64,000 nucleotides of DNA from Rickettsia rickettsii (GTDB lineage Bacteria > Pseudomonadota > Alphaproteobacteria > Rickettsiales > Rickettsiaceae). The stretch is from NCBI RefSeq assembly GCF_001951015.1, contig NZ_CP018914.1:434001-498000 (forward strand). Direction: 5' to 3'. The translations under genes were made by a program, and so were the position numbers. How positions within the stretch are numbered: position 1 is the stretch's first letter; each line of letters starts with the position of its first letter. This document shows positions 25,760-35,694 of this stretch, one piece after another. The notes under the pieces are model-generated. The model did not search any database. It was not told the origin of the DNA and saw only the letters and a program-made list of their open reading frames with translations.

Positions 25760-27574
25760 ATGACAAATAGCAAAGATAAACCTCTAAATATTTATCATAC
25801 TTTAGTTTCCATTATTATACCTGTCTATAATGGGGCTAATTATATGAAAGAAGCTATAAATAGTGCTTTAGCACAAACTTACAAAAATATTGAAATTATT
25901 GTTGTTAATGATGGTTCAAAAGATAATGGAGAGACAGAACGTGTAGCATTATCATATGGTGATAAAATACGCTATTTTCATAAAGAAAACGGAGGTTGCG
26001 GTTCGGCCTTAAATTACGGTATAAAACACATGCAAGGGGAATATTTTTCGTGGCTTAGCCATGATGATATATATTATCCTAATAAAATCGAGCATCAAGT
26101 TGAAATATTAAATAAATTAGATAATAAAGATACTATCATTTACGGTGGTTATGAATTAATCGATGAAAAAGGCAACTCTCTACGTTATATTAAACCGGAT
26201 AGTGTGCTACCTATAAATAAACTTAATATTTCTTTATTACCTTTATTACGAGGATTAATACATGGTTGTTCGTTATTGATTCCTGCTAAATATTTTCATG
26301 AAGTCGGTATATTTAATGAGGCTTTACCGACAACGCAAGATTATGATTTATGGTTTAAAATTTTCCGTGTTGCTCCTATTCATTTTGACGAATCTATCCT
26401 AATTAAATCTCGTTTTCATTCAGAGCAAGGTAGTAAAAAAATATCAAATCATAACGAAGAATGTAATGTATTATGGTCATCGTTTCTTCACGAGTTAACA
26501 GAAGAAGAAATGATCAAAATGGAAGGTTCTCCTTATTTATTTTTAACTCGTACAGCTACTTTTTTATCCAATAATACTCCGTATAAAAAAGCCTGTGATT
26601 TAGCAAATACTATGGCTAAACAAGTACTAAATGATACTAAAATTAGTGTTATTATACCGGTATATAATAGAATAAATTGGGCAATTGAAGCTATAGAAAG
26701 TGTACTTATTCAAACACACAAAAATTTTGAGATACTTATAATAGATGATGGGTCGACTGATGATATATCAGAATTAACTGCAATATGCAAAAAAGATAAA
26801 AGAATAAAATATTTTCATAAAAAAAATGAAGGACCTGCTGCTGCACGTAACTTAGGTATTAAAAATGCTATAGGAAAATATATTGCTTTCCTTGATTCAG
26901 ACGATTTATTTTATAAGGATAAAATAGAAATCCAATTAAAGTTTATGGAAGAAAATAATTTTATATTTTCTCATACTTCATATCAAAAAATAAATGAAAA
27001 AGGAAAATATATCGAATCTGTTCATTCCGGGCTTTTTAGTGGCAATGTTTTTCCTCAAGTCATACAAACTTGTCCAATAGCAATGCCGACAGTTATGGGC
27101 ACTTTGACATTATTTCAAGAAAATTTATTTCCTGAAAATATAAGAAGCGGTGAAGATTGTTGTTTATGGATATCTATTGCTAGTAAAAACTCAATAGGCG
27201 GTATAGACAAAGAATTGTCTAAAGTACGAATTAGCGGTGGTACTAATACGTTTATGGACCCAAATAAATATTCAGTAGGTTTAATAAATATTACTTCTTA
27301 TGTTCTTAATGATTCTTATTTAAGTAAATTTAGTCCGTTTACTATTAATTTGTTATTAGCAGCTGTTACACAATTAAGATTACTAGAAAATAAAAATGAA
27401 GACTATAAAAAAAGTAATATTTCTTTTTTCAAAAATAACTATGTAATTCAAAAAATACGAACCTATTGCTTTGTGACAAAAATTTTGATTTTATTAACTA
27501 TTACTTCTATAAGGCAAGAAGGAATACGTGCAACAATCTCTAGAATACAGAGATGGCTTAAAAAGCATATATAA
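25760..27574 (+). CDS. Glycosyltransferase with two tandem GT2 (GT-A) domains
   Basis: Two family-2 domains in one 604-residue chain. The first (about residues 15-240) has VSIIIPVYNGANYMKEAINS, QTYKNIEIIVVNDGSKDN and WLSHDDIYYP with a DD metal motif. The second (about 298-520) has KISVIIPVYNRINWAIEAIE, NFEILIIDDGSTDD and IAFLDSDDLFYKDK with a DSD motif. Both catalytic halves look intact, so it may add two sugars in alternation, as some O-antigen and hyaluronan-like synthases do. A basic, hydrophobic C-terminus may associate with the membrane. It is the last plus-strand gene of this part of the cluster. Confidence 0.9.
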   Translation: MTNSKDKPLNIYHTLVSIIIPVYNGANYMKEAINSALAQTYKNIEIIVVNDGSKDNGETERVALSYGDKIRYFHKENGGCGSALNYGIKHMQGEYFSWLSHDDIYYPNKIEHQVEILNKLDNKDTIIYGGYELIDEKGNSLRYIKPDSVLPINKLNISLLPLLRGLIHGCSLLIPAKYFHEVGIFNEALPTTQDYDLWFKIFRVAPIHFDESILIKSRFHSEQGSKKISNHNEECNVLWSSFLHELTEEEMIKMEGSPYLFLTRTATFLSNNTPYKKACDLANTMAKQVLNDTKISVIIPVYNRINWAIEAIESVLIQTHKNFEILIIDDGSTDDISELTAICKKDKRIKYFHKKNEGPAAARNLGIKNAIGKYIAFLDSDDLFYKDKIEIQLKFMEENNFIFSHTSYQKINEKGKYIESVHSGLFSGNVFPQVIQTCPIAMPTVMGTLTLFQENLFPENIRSGEDCCLWISIASKNSIGGIDKELSKVRISGGTNTFMDPNKYSVGLINITSYVLNDSYLSKFSPFTINLLLAAVTQLRLLENKNEDYKKSNISFFKNNYVIQKIRTYCFVTKILILLTITSIRQEGIRATISRIQRWLKKHI

Positions 27575-27578
27575 ATAA

Positions 27579-28577
27579 CTATTCCTCAAGTATCTTAACT
27601 TTTGAGCCATCACCAATTTTAGTCATACCTTCGGTAACGACTAAGTCACCTGCTTTAATATCGTCAGAGATAATTTCAATTAGACCTTCTGTACGTGTAC
27701 CGATTTTTACATATAATTGTTTTATCGTATAACCGTCTATTTTATAAATAAAATTACCTTGATTATTGCGTTGAATACAACTTGCAGGAACGGTTAGGTT
27801 TTTATGAGGGTTAATTATAAGCATAACATCTACAAAGCTATTATGCAGGATTTTTGTACCCATAGGTACAATAATTTTAGCTGTTAAAGTACCATTATCT
27901 GATAAGTAATGCGATATTGCCCCGATTGTACTTTTAATTTTTCCTGCAATTAAAACTTCAGTATCGACGCCAACTTTTCCGCTTAAAGACTCCGGTAATT
28001 CAATAAAAATACTTTGTGAGTTTTCTGTTCCGGTAATGCTAAAAAGATAGTCACCTCTTTTTACTTCATCGCCGACCATAGACTTAATTACGCCTATTTT
28101 ACCAGAGTAGGGTGCAGTAATTATCATATCATTATATGTTTTTAGAGCTTTGGAATAATTAAATTTTGCATCTTCAAGTTCGCTTTTTGACCTTTTATAT
28201 TCCTCGTTGCTTACAAATTTTTTAGCGAATAAAGCTGCTTTTCTATTATAATCTTCTTGTTTTGTATTTAATAACGCTGCTGCTCTAGATTTAGTGGTTT
28301 CTGCTATGTTTTTATCTATAACTAGCAATATATCCCCTTTTTTTACTATTTCTCCTTGATGTGCTGAGACTTGTTCAACTACTCCGGTGGCATTGGCATA
28401 ATAATCACGACTATTATCATTCTGGCATTGTCCTACAATATTAAATATGTCGTAAAGCTCAGCAATTTGTACTTTAGTTGCTTTTACTGCTGTAATTGTT
28501 TCTTCTTCCTTTTTACTTGCCATAGTAGAAAGCGAGATAAGTAAGGTAAAAAGAACAATAAGTTTTGCAGACATCAT
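27579..28577 (-). CDS. RND/HlyD-type periplasmic adaptor (membrane fusion protein)
   Basis: An N-terminal signal sequence (KLIVLFTLLISLSTMAS) leads to the two lipoyl half-motifs, ATGVVEQVSAHQGEIVKKGD and ITAPYSGKIGVIKSMVGDE. They bracket a helical hairpin with a KQEDYNRKAALFAKKF segment. Beta-barrel and membrane-proximal parts follow. The 332-residue length fits RND adaptors (AcrA/MexA class). No RND pump or outer-membrane channel gene is adjacent, so its partner must be elsewhere. It converges on the double GT2 gene with only 4 bp between. Confidence 0.88.
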   Translation of the reverse strand: MMSAKLIVLFTLLISLSTMASKKEEETITAVKATKVQIAELYDIFNIVGQCQNDNSRDYYANATGVVEQVSAHQGEIVKKGDILLVIDKNIAETTKSRAAALLNTKQEDYNRKAALFAKKFVSNEEYKRSKSELEDAKFNYSKALKTYNDMIITAPYSGKIGVIKSMVGDEVKRGDYLFSITGTENSQSIFIELPESLSGKVGVDTEVLIAGKIKSTIGAISHYLSDNGTLTAKIIVPMGTKILHNSFVDVMLIINPHKNLTVPASCIQRNNQGNFIYKIDGYTIKQLYVKIGTRTEGLIEIISDDIKAGDLVVTEGMTKIGDGSKVKILEE

Positions 28578-28594
28578 ATATTATACTCTAAGGT

Positions 28595-28712
28595 GCATAC
28601 TTTGTCATCTAGTAGTTTGTCCACGGCATCTAGGAAAAGCAACTAAAAGTGTATGTTATTGTGACATTTTTAGCTGGATACTGTGGACAAACTACTAGAT
28701 GACAAAGTATGC
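28595..28712. repeat. element with 30-bp perfect terminal inverted repeats
   Basis: The arm at 28595-28624 (GCATACTTTGTCATCTAGTA...) is the exact reverse complement of 28683-28712. The inner ends (GGCATCTAG / CTGGATACT) resemble the dispersed CCCGTGG repeat family. The right arm is read as coding sequence by the end of the DUF2608 gene. Confidence 0.85.
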
Positions 28713-29464
28713 TTTTTCAGTTCCTCATCCGTTAACCATTTATATTCTTTTTCTAGAATTTCAAATCTAATTTTTTCTAATTGTGCATCAAGAACAGGTT
28801 CAGGAACGATAGCAGAACCGGTAAACTCAAATCCTTGATAGTTAATTTTTAGTTTCTTACAAATTTCTTGTAATGATAATAAATTTTCTTCCATATCATC
28901 GATAAATATTATTGATTGTGGATAATAACTTGTTTTTCGTAATACATACTCAAGCATGCTTCCTTTATCATATTCCGCAGTGTAAATTATTCCGTCTTTT
29001 AATGTAGGTTTACCGTAACCGGCATTAAAATCTTCTATTATTATCTCATCTTTTAAAGGTGAAAATTCTTGAAAATTTACCTTTAATGCAGTGAGTTCAC
29101 GAATTCTCCATTCGATCATATCTTCAATTACGCCGAATTTACCGGTAGGAAGTTTAGTAAGACCCATTGCCGGTACATTTTTTTCTATAAGTAGAGCAAA
29201 TATCGTTAAGATATCTGGGTTAACAAATCTAGCTTTCCTATCTTTAAGAACAATACTAAGTAATAATTCACATTCTTTTCTAGTAAGTCTTTTTTCAATG
29301 TTCTTCATTAATTCTTTTCTATAATCATGTGTTAACCTAGATTCATCACTATCCATTACAATTACTTCATCTACATCAAAAAACACCAAGCTAGTATTAT
29401 CGGCTTGTTTTACCGCTTCTATAACTTCTTTAAAATCATGAACTTTATTTATGTTGCTATACAT
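28670..29464 (-). CDS. DUF2608 family HAD-like protein
   Basis: The HAD motif I is LVFFDVDEVIVMDSDESR (the second aspartate of DxDxT replaced, DVDEV). The late acidic motif is IIFIDDMEENLLSLQEICKK, and a conserved KGSMLEYVLRKT lysine region lies in between. There is no signal peptide in the chosen frame (MYSNINKVHDFKEVIEAV). Family members are annotated as DUF2608; a phosphatase role is possible but unproven. The last 13 residues (HTLSSSSLSTVSS) and the stop come from a 30-bp inverted repeat, so the natural C-terminus has been replaced. A broken paralogue is at 7535-8264. Confidence 0.8.
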   Translation of the reverse strand: MYSNINKVHDFKEVIEAVKQADNTSLVFFDVDEVIVMDSDESRLTHDYRKELMKNIEKRLTRKECELLLSIVLKDRKARFVNPDILTIFALLIEKNVPAMGLTKLPTGKFGVIEDMIEWRIRELTALKVNFQEFSPLKDEIIIEDFNAGYGKPTLKDGIIYTAEYDKGSMLEYVLRKTSYYPQSIIFIDDMEENLLSLQEICKKLKINYQGFEFTGSAIVPEPVLDAQLEKIRFEILEKEYKWLTDEELKKHTLSSSSLSTVSS

Positions 29465-29473
29465 ATTTATTGT

Positions 29474-30241
29474 TTATTTAATATTACTTAAGAGTCTAAT
29501 TACTTCTTCTAAGGAATTTGTCATTACCTTTAAATCTTCTTCTCTAGATAAATTATGGTGACCGTCTTTAATTAGCTTCATTACTATTTGTTTGCTCGTT
29601 ATTGTTTCTAATAATTTTACTGAAACATTATAAGGCACGTCTTCATCTAACATCCCATGAATGAGATGTACCGGTATATTTATATCAATCTGTTTCTTTG
29701 TCAATAATAAATGTTTTTTTGCATCTTCTATCAGTTTATAGCTTATATGATATTTATGTTCACAATTTTTACCGCTTACTTCTAGTATTCCCTCTTTTTG
29801 CATCTTATTTTGATCATTTAGAGATATATTTTGCCAAATATTTTCAGTACAATCTGGAGCAGGGGCTACACACACAAGTCCCTTTATTTTATCAGGAAAT
29901 CTTAAAGCCGCAAGAAGTGCTAGCCATCCTCCTATGCTCGAACCTACTAATATCGCCTCCGTATTAATTAATTTATCTAAAATTAGTGATACTCCTTCTA
30001 ACCAATCACTAATTGTTTGATCCTTAAATTGTCCTGATGCGTTTCCATGGCCGAAATTATCAAAAACAATAAAATTATAATTGTTTTTTTTACAATAATC
30101 TATTAAATAGATAGCCTTAGTTGATTGCATACTAGACATCAAGCCGTGTAAAAAAATTACAGATGGAATATTTGTATTAATTATTCTATAATTATCATAG
30201 ACAATAAATTTGTCTTGTGTTTTATTATAAAGCTTGTGCAT
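29474..30241 (-). CDS. Alpha/beta hydrolase (esterase/thioesterase-like)
   Basis: The serine hydrolase fold has the oxyanion region SVIFLHGLMSSMQSTKAIYL and the nucleophile elbow ILVGSSIGGWLALL (Ser in GSSIG). The acid residue sits in HLIHGMLDEDVPY and the histidine in IKDGHHNLSREEDL. The 255-residue length fits small cytosolic esterases; no signal peptide is seen. It lies 9 bp upstream of the DUF2608 gene on the same strand, so the two are probably co-transcribed. It diverges from the GT4 gene at 30274. The substrate is unknown. Confidence 0.88.
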   Translation of the reverse strand: MHKLYNKTQDKFIVYDNYRIINTNIPSVIFLHGLMSSMQSTKAIYLIDYCKKNNYNFIVFDNFGHGNASGQFKDQTISDWLEGVSLILDKLINTEAILVGSSIGGWLALLAALRFPDKIKGLVCVAPAPDCTENIWQNISLNDQNKMQKEGILEVSGKNCEHKYHISYKLIEDAKKHLLLTKKQIDINIPVHLIHGMLDEDVPYNVSVKLLETITSKQIVMKLIKDGHHNLSREEDLKVMTNSLEEVIRLLSNIK

Positions 30242-30273
30242 TTTAAATAATTATTTTAATAGATTGAGATTTA

Positions 30274-31446
30274 ATGCCTTCATTAAAGTCAAGTAAACGA
30301 TACAATAAATATACTATTTTGCAAGTAGTGCCTGCTCTAGTTTCGGGAGGAGTTGAAAGAGGTACTATAGAAGTTGCAAAATATCTTAAAATTCTCGGTC
30401 ATACTCCTATAATAATTTCAGCAGGCGGTACTCTAGTTAAAGAGTTAGATAAGGAAGATATATTGCATATTGAAATGAATAGTAACAGTAAAAATCCTTT
30501 TGTAATTCTGAATAATGCAAAATTGATAGCAGAAATAATCAAAAAATATAATGTTGATATAGTTCATACAAGATCAAGAGCACCGGCATGGAGTTCATAT
30601 CTAGCAACAAAATGGACAAATGCTAAATTTTTGACTACCTTTCATGGGGTTTATAATATTCCGAATAGTTTTAAAAAATATTATAATAGCATAATGCTAA
30701 AAGGCAAGAAAGTTGTTGCCGTGTCTAATTTTGTAAAACAACACTTGCTCGAAAACTATAAAATTGATGAAGATAAAATAGTAGTAATTGAGCGTGGAGT
30801 GAATTGTGATTATTTCGATCCCGCAAATTTAACGCCGGAAAAACTTGAAAAATGTTGTGATAAATATGATGTACCGAGTAACGTGCCGATAATATTAATG
30901 CCTTCTAGGATGACAAGTTGGAAAGGACATCTTGTTCTAGTAGAAGCATTAAGTAAATTAAAACATAGAGACTTTTATTGTTTAATGGTCGGTGATATAT
31001 CTAGACATCCCAATTTTACTAATAGAGTAAAAGAGCTTATAGCTAATCTAAAACTTCAAAATAAAATTCAAATTTTTGGTAATGATTCGGATATAATAAA
31101 CCTATATGGGATTTCCGATATTATCATTTCTGCCTCAATCGAGCCTGAAGCTTTCGGGCGTACTATTATAGAAGGGCAGGCGATGAAGAAGCTTGTTATT
31201 GCAACTAATATCGGCGGGGCAGTAGAGACAATAAAGAATAATATAACCGGTTTCCACGTAGAACCAAATAATGCCGAAGCGTTAGCACAGAAAATCGATT
31301 ATTGTTTCTCGATTTTAGGTACTGATCTTGCTAAGAAAATCCAAGAAGCGGCACGACATACGGTAATTAATAATTTCTCTCTTGATCTGATGCTAAGAAA
31401 AAACCTTGAAATCTATAAAGAAATCTTAAAAAACTCCCATAATTGA
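30274..31446 (+). CDS. GT4-family glycosyltransferase
   Basis: GT-B enzyme of family 4. The N-terminal domain opens with YTILQVVPALVSGGVERGTI. The C-terminal donor site has MPSRMTSWKGHLVLVEAL and the EX7E motif in SASIEPEAFGRTIIEGQAM, followed by GGAVETIKNNITGFHVEP. Its 390 residues are full length. It is the downstream part of the 20-31 kb glycan cluster and most likely adds one sugar to the O-antigen or LPS core on the cytoplasmic face. Confidence 0.92.
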   Translation: MPSLKSSKRYNKYTILQVVPALVSGGVERGTIEVAKYLKILGHTPIIISAGGTLVKELDKEDILHIEMNSNSKNPFVILNNAKLIAEIIKKYNVDIVHTRSRAPAWSSYLATKWTNAKFLTTFHGVYNIPNSFKKYYNSIMLKGKKVVAVSNFVKQHLLENYKIDEDKIVVIERGVNCDYFDPANLTPEKLEKCCDKYDVPSNVPIILMPSRMTSWKGHLVLVEALSKLKHRDFYCLMVGDISRHPNFTNRVKELIANLKLQNKIQIFGNDSDIINLYGISDIIISASIEPEAFGRTIIEGQAMKKLVIATNIGGAVETIKNNITGFHVEPNNAEALAQKIDYCFSILGTDLAKKIQEAARHTVINNFSLDLMLRKNLEIYKEILKNSHN

Positions 31447-31551
31447 ACATCTAGATTTAGTATATACTCATGATAAATGAAAAGTAGTCAAGTATATAGG
31501 GTTGAATAGAATAGCTATTCTCCTAATAATTTTATTTCAGCATACAAATCT

Positions 31552-33530
31552 TCAAGATTTATACTGATCATAAAAATTATTATAGTCATGAGATTTACCG
31601 TCATGATGCACTACAAGCATTAAAGTTTCCGGTAAAAATTCTTTTAAAGCTTGTTATGCATTTTCTATAGATATTTTATCAAGATTAGCAAATACCTCGT
31701 CTAAAATTAATATTTTAGGGTTTGAAATTATAGCTTCAATGATTCCAATTTTTTTCTTTTGACTGCCACTTGGTGCATTTATTACATCATAATTTTTATC
31801 ACTTAAGTGCTTAATTAATGTACCTAGATCTAATTTTATAATTAGTGTGTTAATTTTTTCTTCTAATAATTGCTTATTACTTTTAATGATTGATTGATCA
31901 AGGTCGGAGGTTATTATTTCAAATAAAGTAGATTAAACCGGTATGTAACTATTCTGATCAATAAATATTATTTTTGGATTTTGATAATGGGTAGGTATGG
32001 AAATTTCACCAACGCTATGGCATGGATCAGCAATACAATTGACTAAACTCTTTAAAAAAGTAGTCTTGCCTTTTCCTGAGGAAGCTGAAAGAAGATCATG
32101 TGCTCCTAGTTTGAATACTAATTTTTCAAAACTCAAAATAGTTCTTTCTTCTATAATTAGGTTATAATCAGAAATTACAAGTTCATCGTTTGTATCATTA
32201 GTAGACCATGTTATTCCTTTTGTATTCTCAGAAGAAATTGCTTCTATTAATTTTGTAATTCTCGCTTGTTATATAACTGCTCCACTAAAGATTATTTTTA
32301 ATGAGGAACTTGTTAAGAATGATTTTAAGGTTTCAAGCCAAGGATTAAGTAGTAGAGCTTGCTCAGGCGTAATCTCTCCATTTTTTACTTTATAAATATA
32401 GTAAAGTGATTTTATGAATTTATCGGAGATATCTAGTATAGTAGTTATAGTATTTTTTGTGCTATCTAAAAACAACATTTTCTTTGATATGTCTTTTTTA
32501 GCTTTAAGTTGTTTGGCATATTGATTTTGTACAAATTGAGCAGAATCAGTTAACAAGATATTTGAAGTATTAGAGGATATATTTCTTACTATAGAAGCTG
32601 TATTTTCGTTAATTTCCTCTGGCTTCTTACCTGTAAGAAATATTCAGTTGATATAATATATTTAAAAATCCTTCCTTAATATTGTCAAACGCATTAAATA
32701 TAATAGCTCCTGGAACTAAATTCATTATATCTTGCAATGCAATAAGCTGTATAATTTTTTGAGTGGTTAAATTCTCTAATTGTAAAATTCCAATAGTGAA
32801 AGTATTATTAAGATCATTAAATAAATTATTAGTAATAGCTTCTATATTCTTTAATCCTAAGATTTTACTTTTATATTCCTAGTTTAGTAACAGTTCTAAA
32901 GTTTTTTGTTCGATTAAATCTTGCGTATTTTGTGTTAAAGAAACTTTATATGATTGGAATAGTGTGCTTATTATATTTTTTCCACACCATAAAATACTGA
33001 TTTTTGCTCCTTGAGAAACAAGAGCTCCTATATCAGCATTAGGGTCCTGTATGAGTAAGGTTAATGCAATTAATAATTGCCATCATTTTCGGTTTTGAAT
33101 CATTTTTAAAATTGTTAGAAAGTATATTAGGATCAATTACCCTAATATTAGGAGTTAAGTTTATCTGAATTTCTTTTAAATTTTCCTGATAATTTAAGAA
33201 ATCAGTCCCATAATATGCTAAGCCTACTATTGCAGCTGTAGAAGTTAAATAAATTGGTACTGAATAATTAGGAAAAGTTGTGATGAGATTTGTAGTAATA
33301 GGGTAGATTAAACTTCCTTTAAATGTAGCAGAAGTAAGATAATGTTTCTGAAAATACCCTTCGGTTATTAAGATTTCACCAGCAAGAGTTGCCGAAACAA
33401 AAAGACTGCTTCCTGTTGTCCCATTTACAATAAAACCAATTATACCACTAATTATTAAATGCGTTCCATATGCTAACTTTTTGGAAAAGGTAGAAGCAGC
33501 ATTATTTTTATTAAAAATAGATATCGTTAT
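31552..33530 (-). pseudogene. ABC transporter with fused permease and ATPase (SbmA/YddA-like), decayed
   Basis: On the minus strand, pieces in shifting frames give a membrane part (ISGIIGFIVNGTTGSSLFVS, then FPNYSVPIYLTSTAAIVGLA) from about 33515 to 33130. A helical stretch near 32550-32270 follows. The ATPase has Walker A LLSASSGKGKTTFLKSLVNC and a Q-loop-like IIFIDQNSY (about 32136-31933), and the end reads FLPETLMLVVHHDGKSHDY. Many frameshifts and stops interrupt it. The order (permease before ATPase in one chain) fits the YddA/SbmA-type or ABCD-type half transporters; substrate unknown. Confidence 0.75.
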
Positions 33531-33539
33531 TGTGAGTGG

Positions 33540-33655
33540 GTGGTGTTATGTGTATCGAAAAAGGCACTCAGTGTTATACCGTGGTTTGACCACGGTATCC
33601 AAAAACAATTGAAAAACTGATCCACGCAGCAATACCTTTTGAGCGATTGAAAGTA
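33540..33655. repeat. dispersed palindromic repeat (CCGTGG family) with outer arms
   Basis: GTTATACCGTGGTTTGACCA then CGGTATCC, flanked by TGTGTATCGAAAAA at the left and TGATCCACGCAGCAAT at the right. It is a shortened version of the composite elements at 19751-19933 and 40155-40345. Confidence 0.6.
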
Positions 33656-33839
33656 GCGTGGCACTCCATAAAAATACTAAAAATTAGCATTTTTATACTT
33701 CCTTGCTTCGTCAAAAATTACAGTTTTTCTTAGCTCAGACGTTAAATTCTTAACTAATCTATCTTTACTAAAAGCTGCCGAATTAGGTGATAAGTTGTAT
33801 TATAGTATAAAGAAAAAATGTAGGTGTAGGGAAGAAAGT

Positions 33840-33870
33840 AAAAAGGCAGATAAATAAAACCTGCCTTTTT
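33840..33870 (-). terminator. Rho-independent terminator downstream of rpsD
   Basis: Perfect 10-bp stem AAAAAGGCAG / CTGCCTTTTT with an 11-base loop. On the minus strand the stem is followed by T-rich sequence. It lies 8 bp after the rpsD stop, the expected place. Confidence 0.85.
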
Positions 33871-33877
33871 ATAATTG

Positions 33878-34495
33878 TTAACGAGAATATAACTCGATTA
33901 CTAAATGCACTTCTGCTTCAAAAGGATATGGGACATCAGAAAGAGCAGGAACTCTTAAATATTTACCGGTTAATGAAGGTACATCAAATGATAAATACCC
34001 CGGTGTTGTTTGACCTTGTTTTGAAACGGATTCTTGGATAAGCGGTATTTGTTTTACGGATTCTTTAACTTCTATAACATCGCCTGCCTTTAGTCGTATG
34101 CTTGCGATATCGGCTTTCTTACCGTTTAATTTAATATGTCCGTGTGAAACTAACTGTCGTGCAGCAAAAATAGTTGGAGCTATATTCATTCTATAAACTA
34201 CCGTATCAAGTCTACTTTCAAGTAACCCAATGAAATTTTCACCGGTATTACCTTTCATTTTTTGAGCAAGTGCAAAAATATTTCTAAATTGTTTTTCAGT
34301 GACACGACCGTAGTGGCATTTCAATCTTTGCTTAGCTTTTAAATGTAACCCATAATCTGAAGTTTTAATCATGGTATTCTGCCCATGTTGCCCGGGACGA
34401 TAATTTCGTGTATTGAAAGCATCCTTGCTATCACCCCATAGACTTACTCCAAGTCTTCTACTAGCTTTATATTTAGAACGAACAATTTTTGTCAC
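33878..34495 (-). CDS. rpsD: 30S ribosomal protein S4
   Basis: Primary 16S rRNA-binding protein that nucleates 30S assembly. It starts [16 protein letters not shown] and has the YRPGQHGQ region. The S4 RNA-binding domain follows ([30 protein letters not shown], about residues 88-118, with [10 protein letters not shown]), then a conserved [10 protein letters not shown] end. At 205 residues it is standard. The N-terminus lacks the four-cysteine zinc site found in some S4 proteins. A clear terminator follows. It diverges from cyoE with an AT-rich 124-bp gap holding both promoters. Confidence 0.98.
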
Positions 34496-34619
34496 TGATA
34501 ATATCCTTAACTTATTATTTATTATTTGAATTACAAAAAAATATATACATTTCTTGCCTCAAAGTCAATAATTGATTTTTAACCTAAAACTTTTTATATT
34601 TAATTAAAAAATATTTCAT

Positions 34620-35537
34620 ATGAGTTCCTTAGTAAGACCAATCAATTTAGGTAAAATCAATAATTCACAAAGTACTGTTAAAGACTATATTTTACTTATG
34701 AAACCGCGTGTAATGTCACTTGTGATTTTTACGGGTTTTGTAGGTATGTGGCTTGCTCCTTATTCCGTGCATCCGTTTATTGCTGGTATTGCAGTTGTTT
34801 GCATAGCGCTTGGGGCAGGTAGTGCAGGGGCAATTAATATGTGGTACGATAGAGACATCGATAGCTTAATGAAACGTACCCAAAAAAGACCGATAGTAAG
34901 AGGAGTTATAGAATCTGATGAAGCTTTATCTTTTGGTTTGATAACGGGATTTTTTGCAGTATTTTTTATGGCTTTATGTGTTAATCTACTTGCATCCTTT
35001 TTACTGCTATTCACTATTTTTTATTATATCTGTATTTATACTATTTGGTTAAAGCGTCGTTCTATACAAAATATCGTTATTGGCGGAGTATCGGGAGCAT
35101 TACCTCCTGTGATAGGTTATGCAGCGGTAAGCAATACTATATCTCTAGAGTCGATTATATTATTTTTGATTATTTTTATTTGGACGCCGCCGCATTCATG
35201 GGCTCTTGCTTTATTCTGTAACGATGACTATAAAAACTGTAAAGTACCGATGATGCCTGCAGTAAAGGGGACTGTATATACTAAAAAACAAATTCTAATT
35301 TACAGTATTCTTTTATTTATTGTTTCGCTAATGCCTTTTTTTATTGGAATGAATAATTTTATATATTTAATAATTTCTGGTATCCTTGGGGTAGTATTTC
35401 TATATTATGCCGGTTCTTTATTCTATGACACCCCTGATAACAAACAAGCTAAACGATTTTTTGCCTATTCTATATTTTACTTGTTTTTTATATTTTTACT
35501 TTTGTACTCAACTAACACTATATCCACTATTAGCTGA
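34620..35537 (+). CDS. cyoE: Protoheme IX farnesyltransferase (heme O synthase, CyoE/CtaB)
   Basis: UbiA-family polytopic membrane enzyme that attaches farnesyl to heme B, giving heme O for the terminal oxidase. Seven or more hydrophobic segments are seen. The first prenyl-binding motif is [20 protein letters not shown] (NxxxDxxxD type), the second the [17 protein letters not shown] segment, and [19 protein letters not shown] opens the membrane part. The 305-residue length is normal. It stands alone, as usual for Rickettsia, with the oxidase genes elsewhere. A weak hairpin (CTATTA / TAATAG) follows the stop. Confidence 0.96.
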
Positions 35538-35694
35538 GAGATAATAGTGTTGGGTTACTTTTATAGAAGCTAAAATTGAAACCCAACGTGAAGAAACATA
35601 TCATAAGTGTATTTTCATGCCAGTGATTTTTTATTTATAACTGTAATTTTTAAATTTTATGCTTTTGTTTCGTAATTTTGATAAGTAGGAAGAG

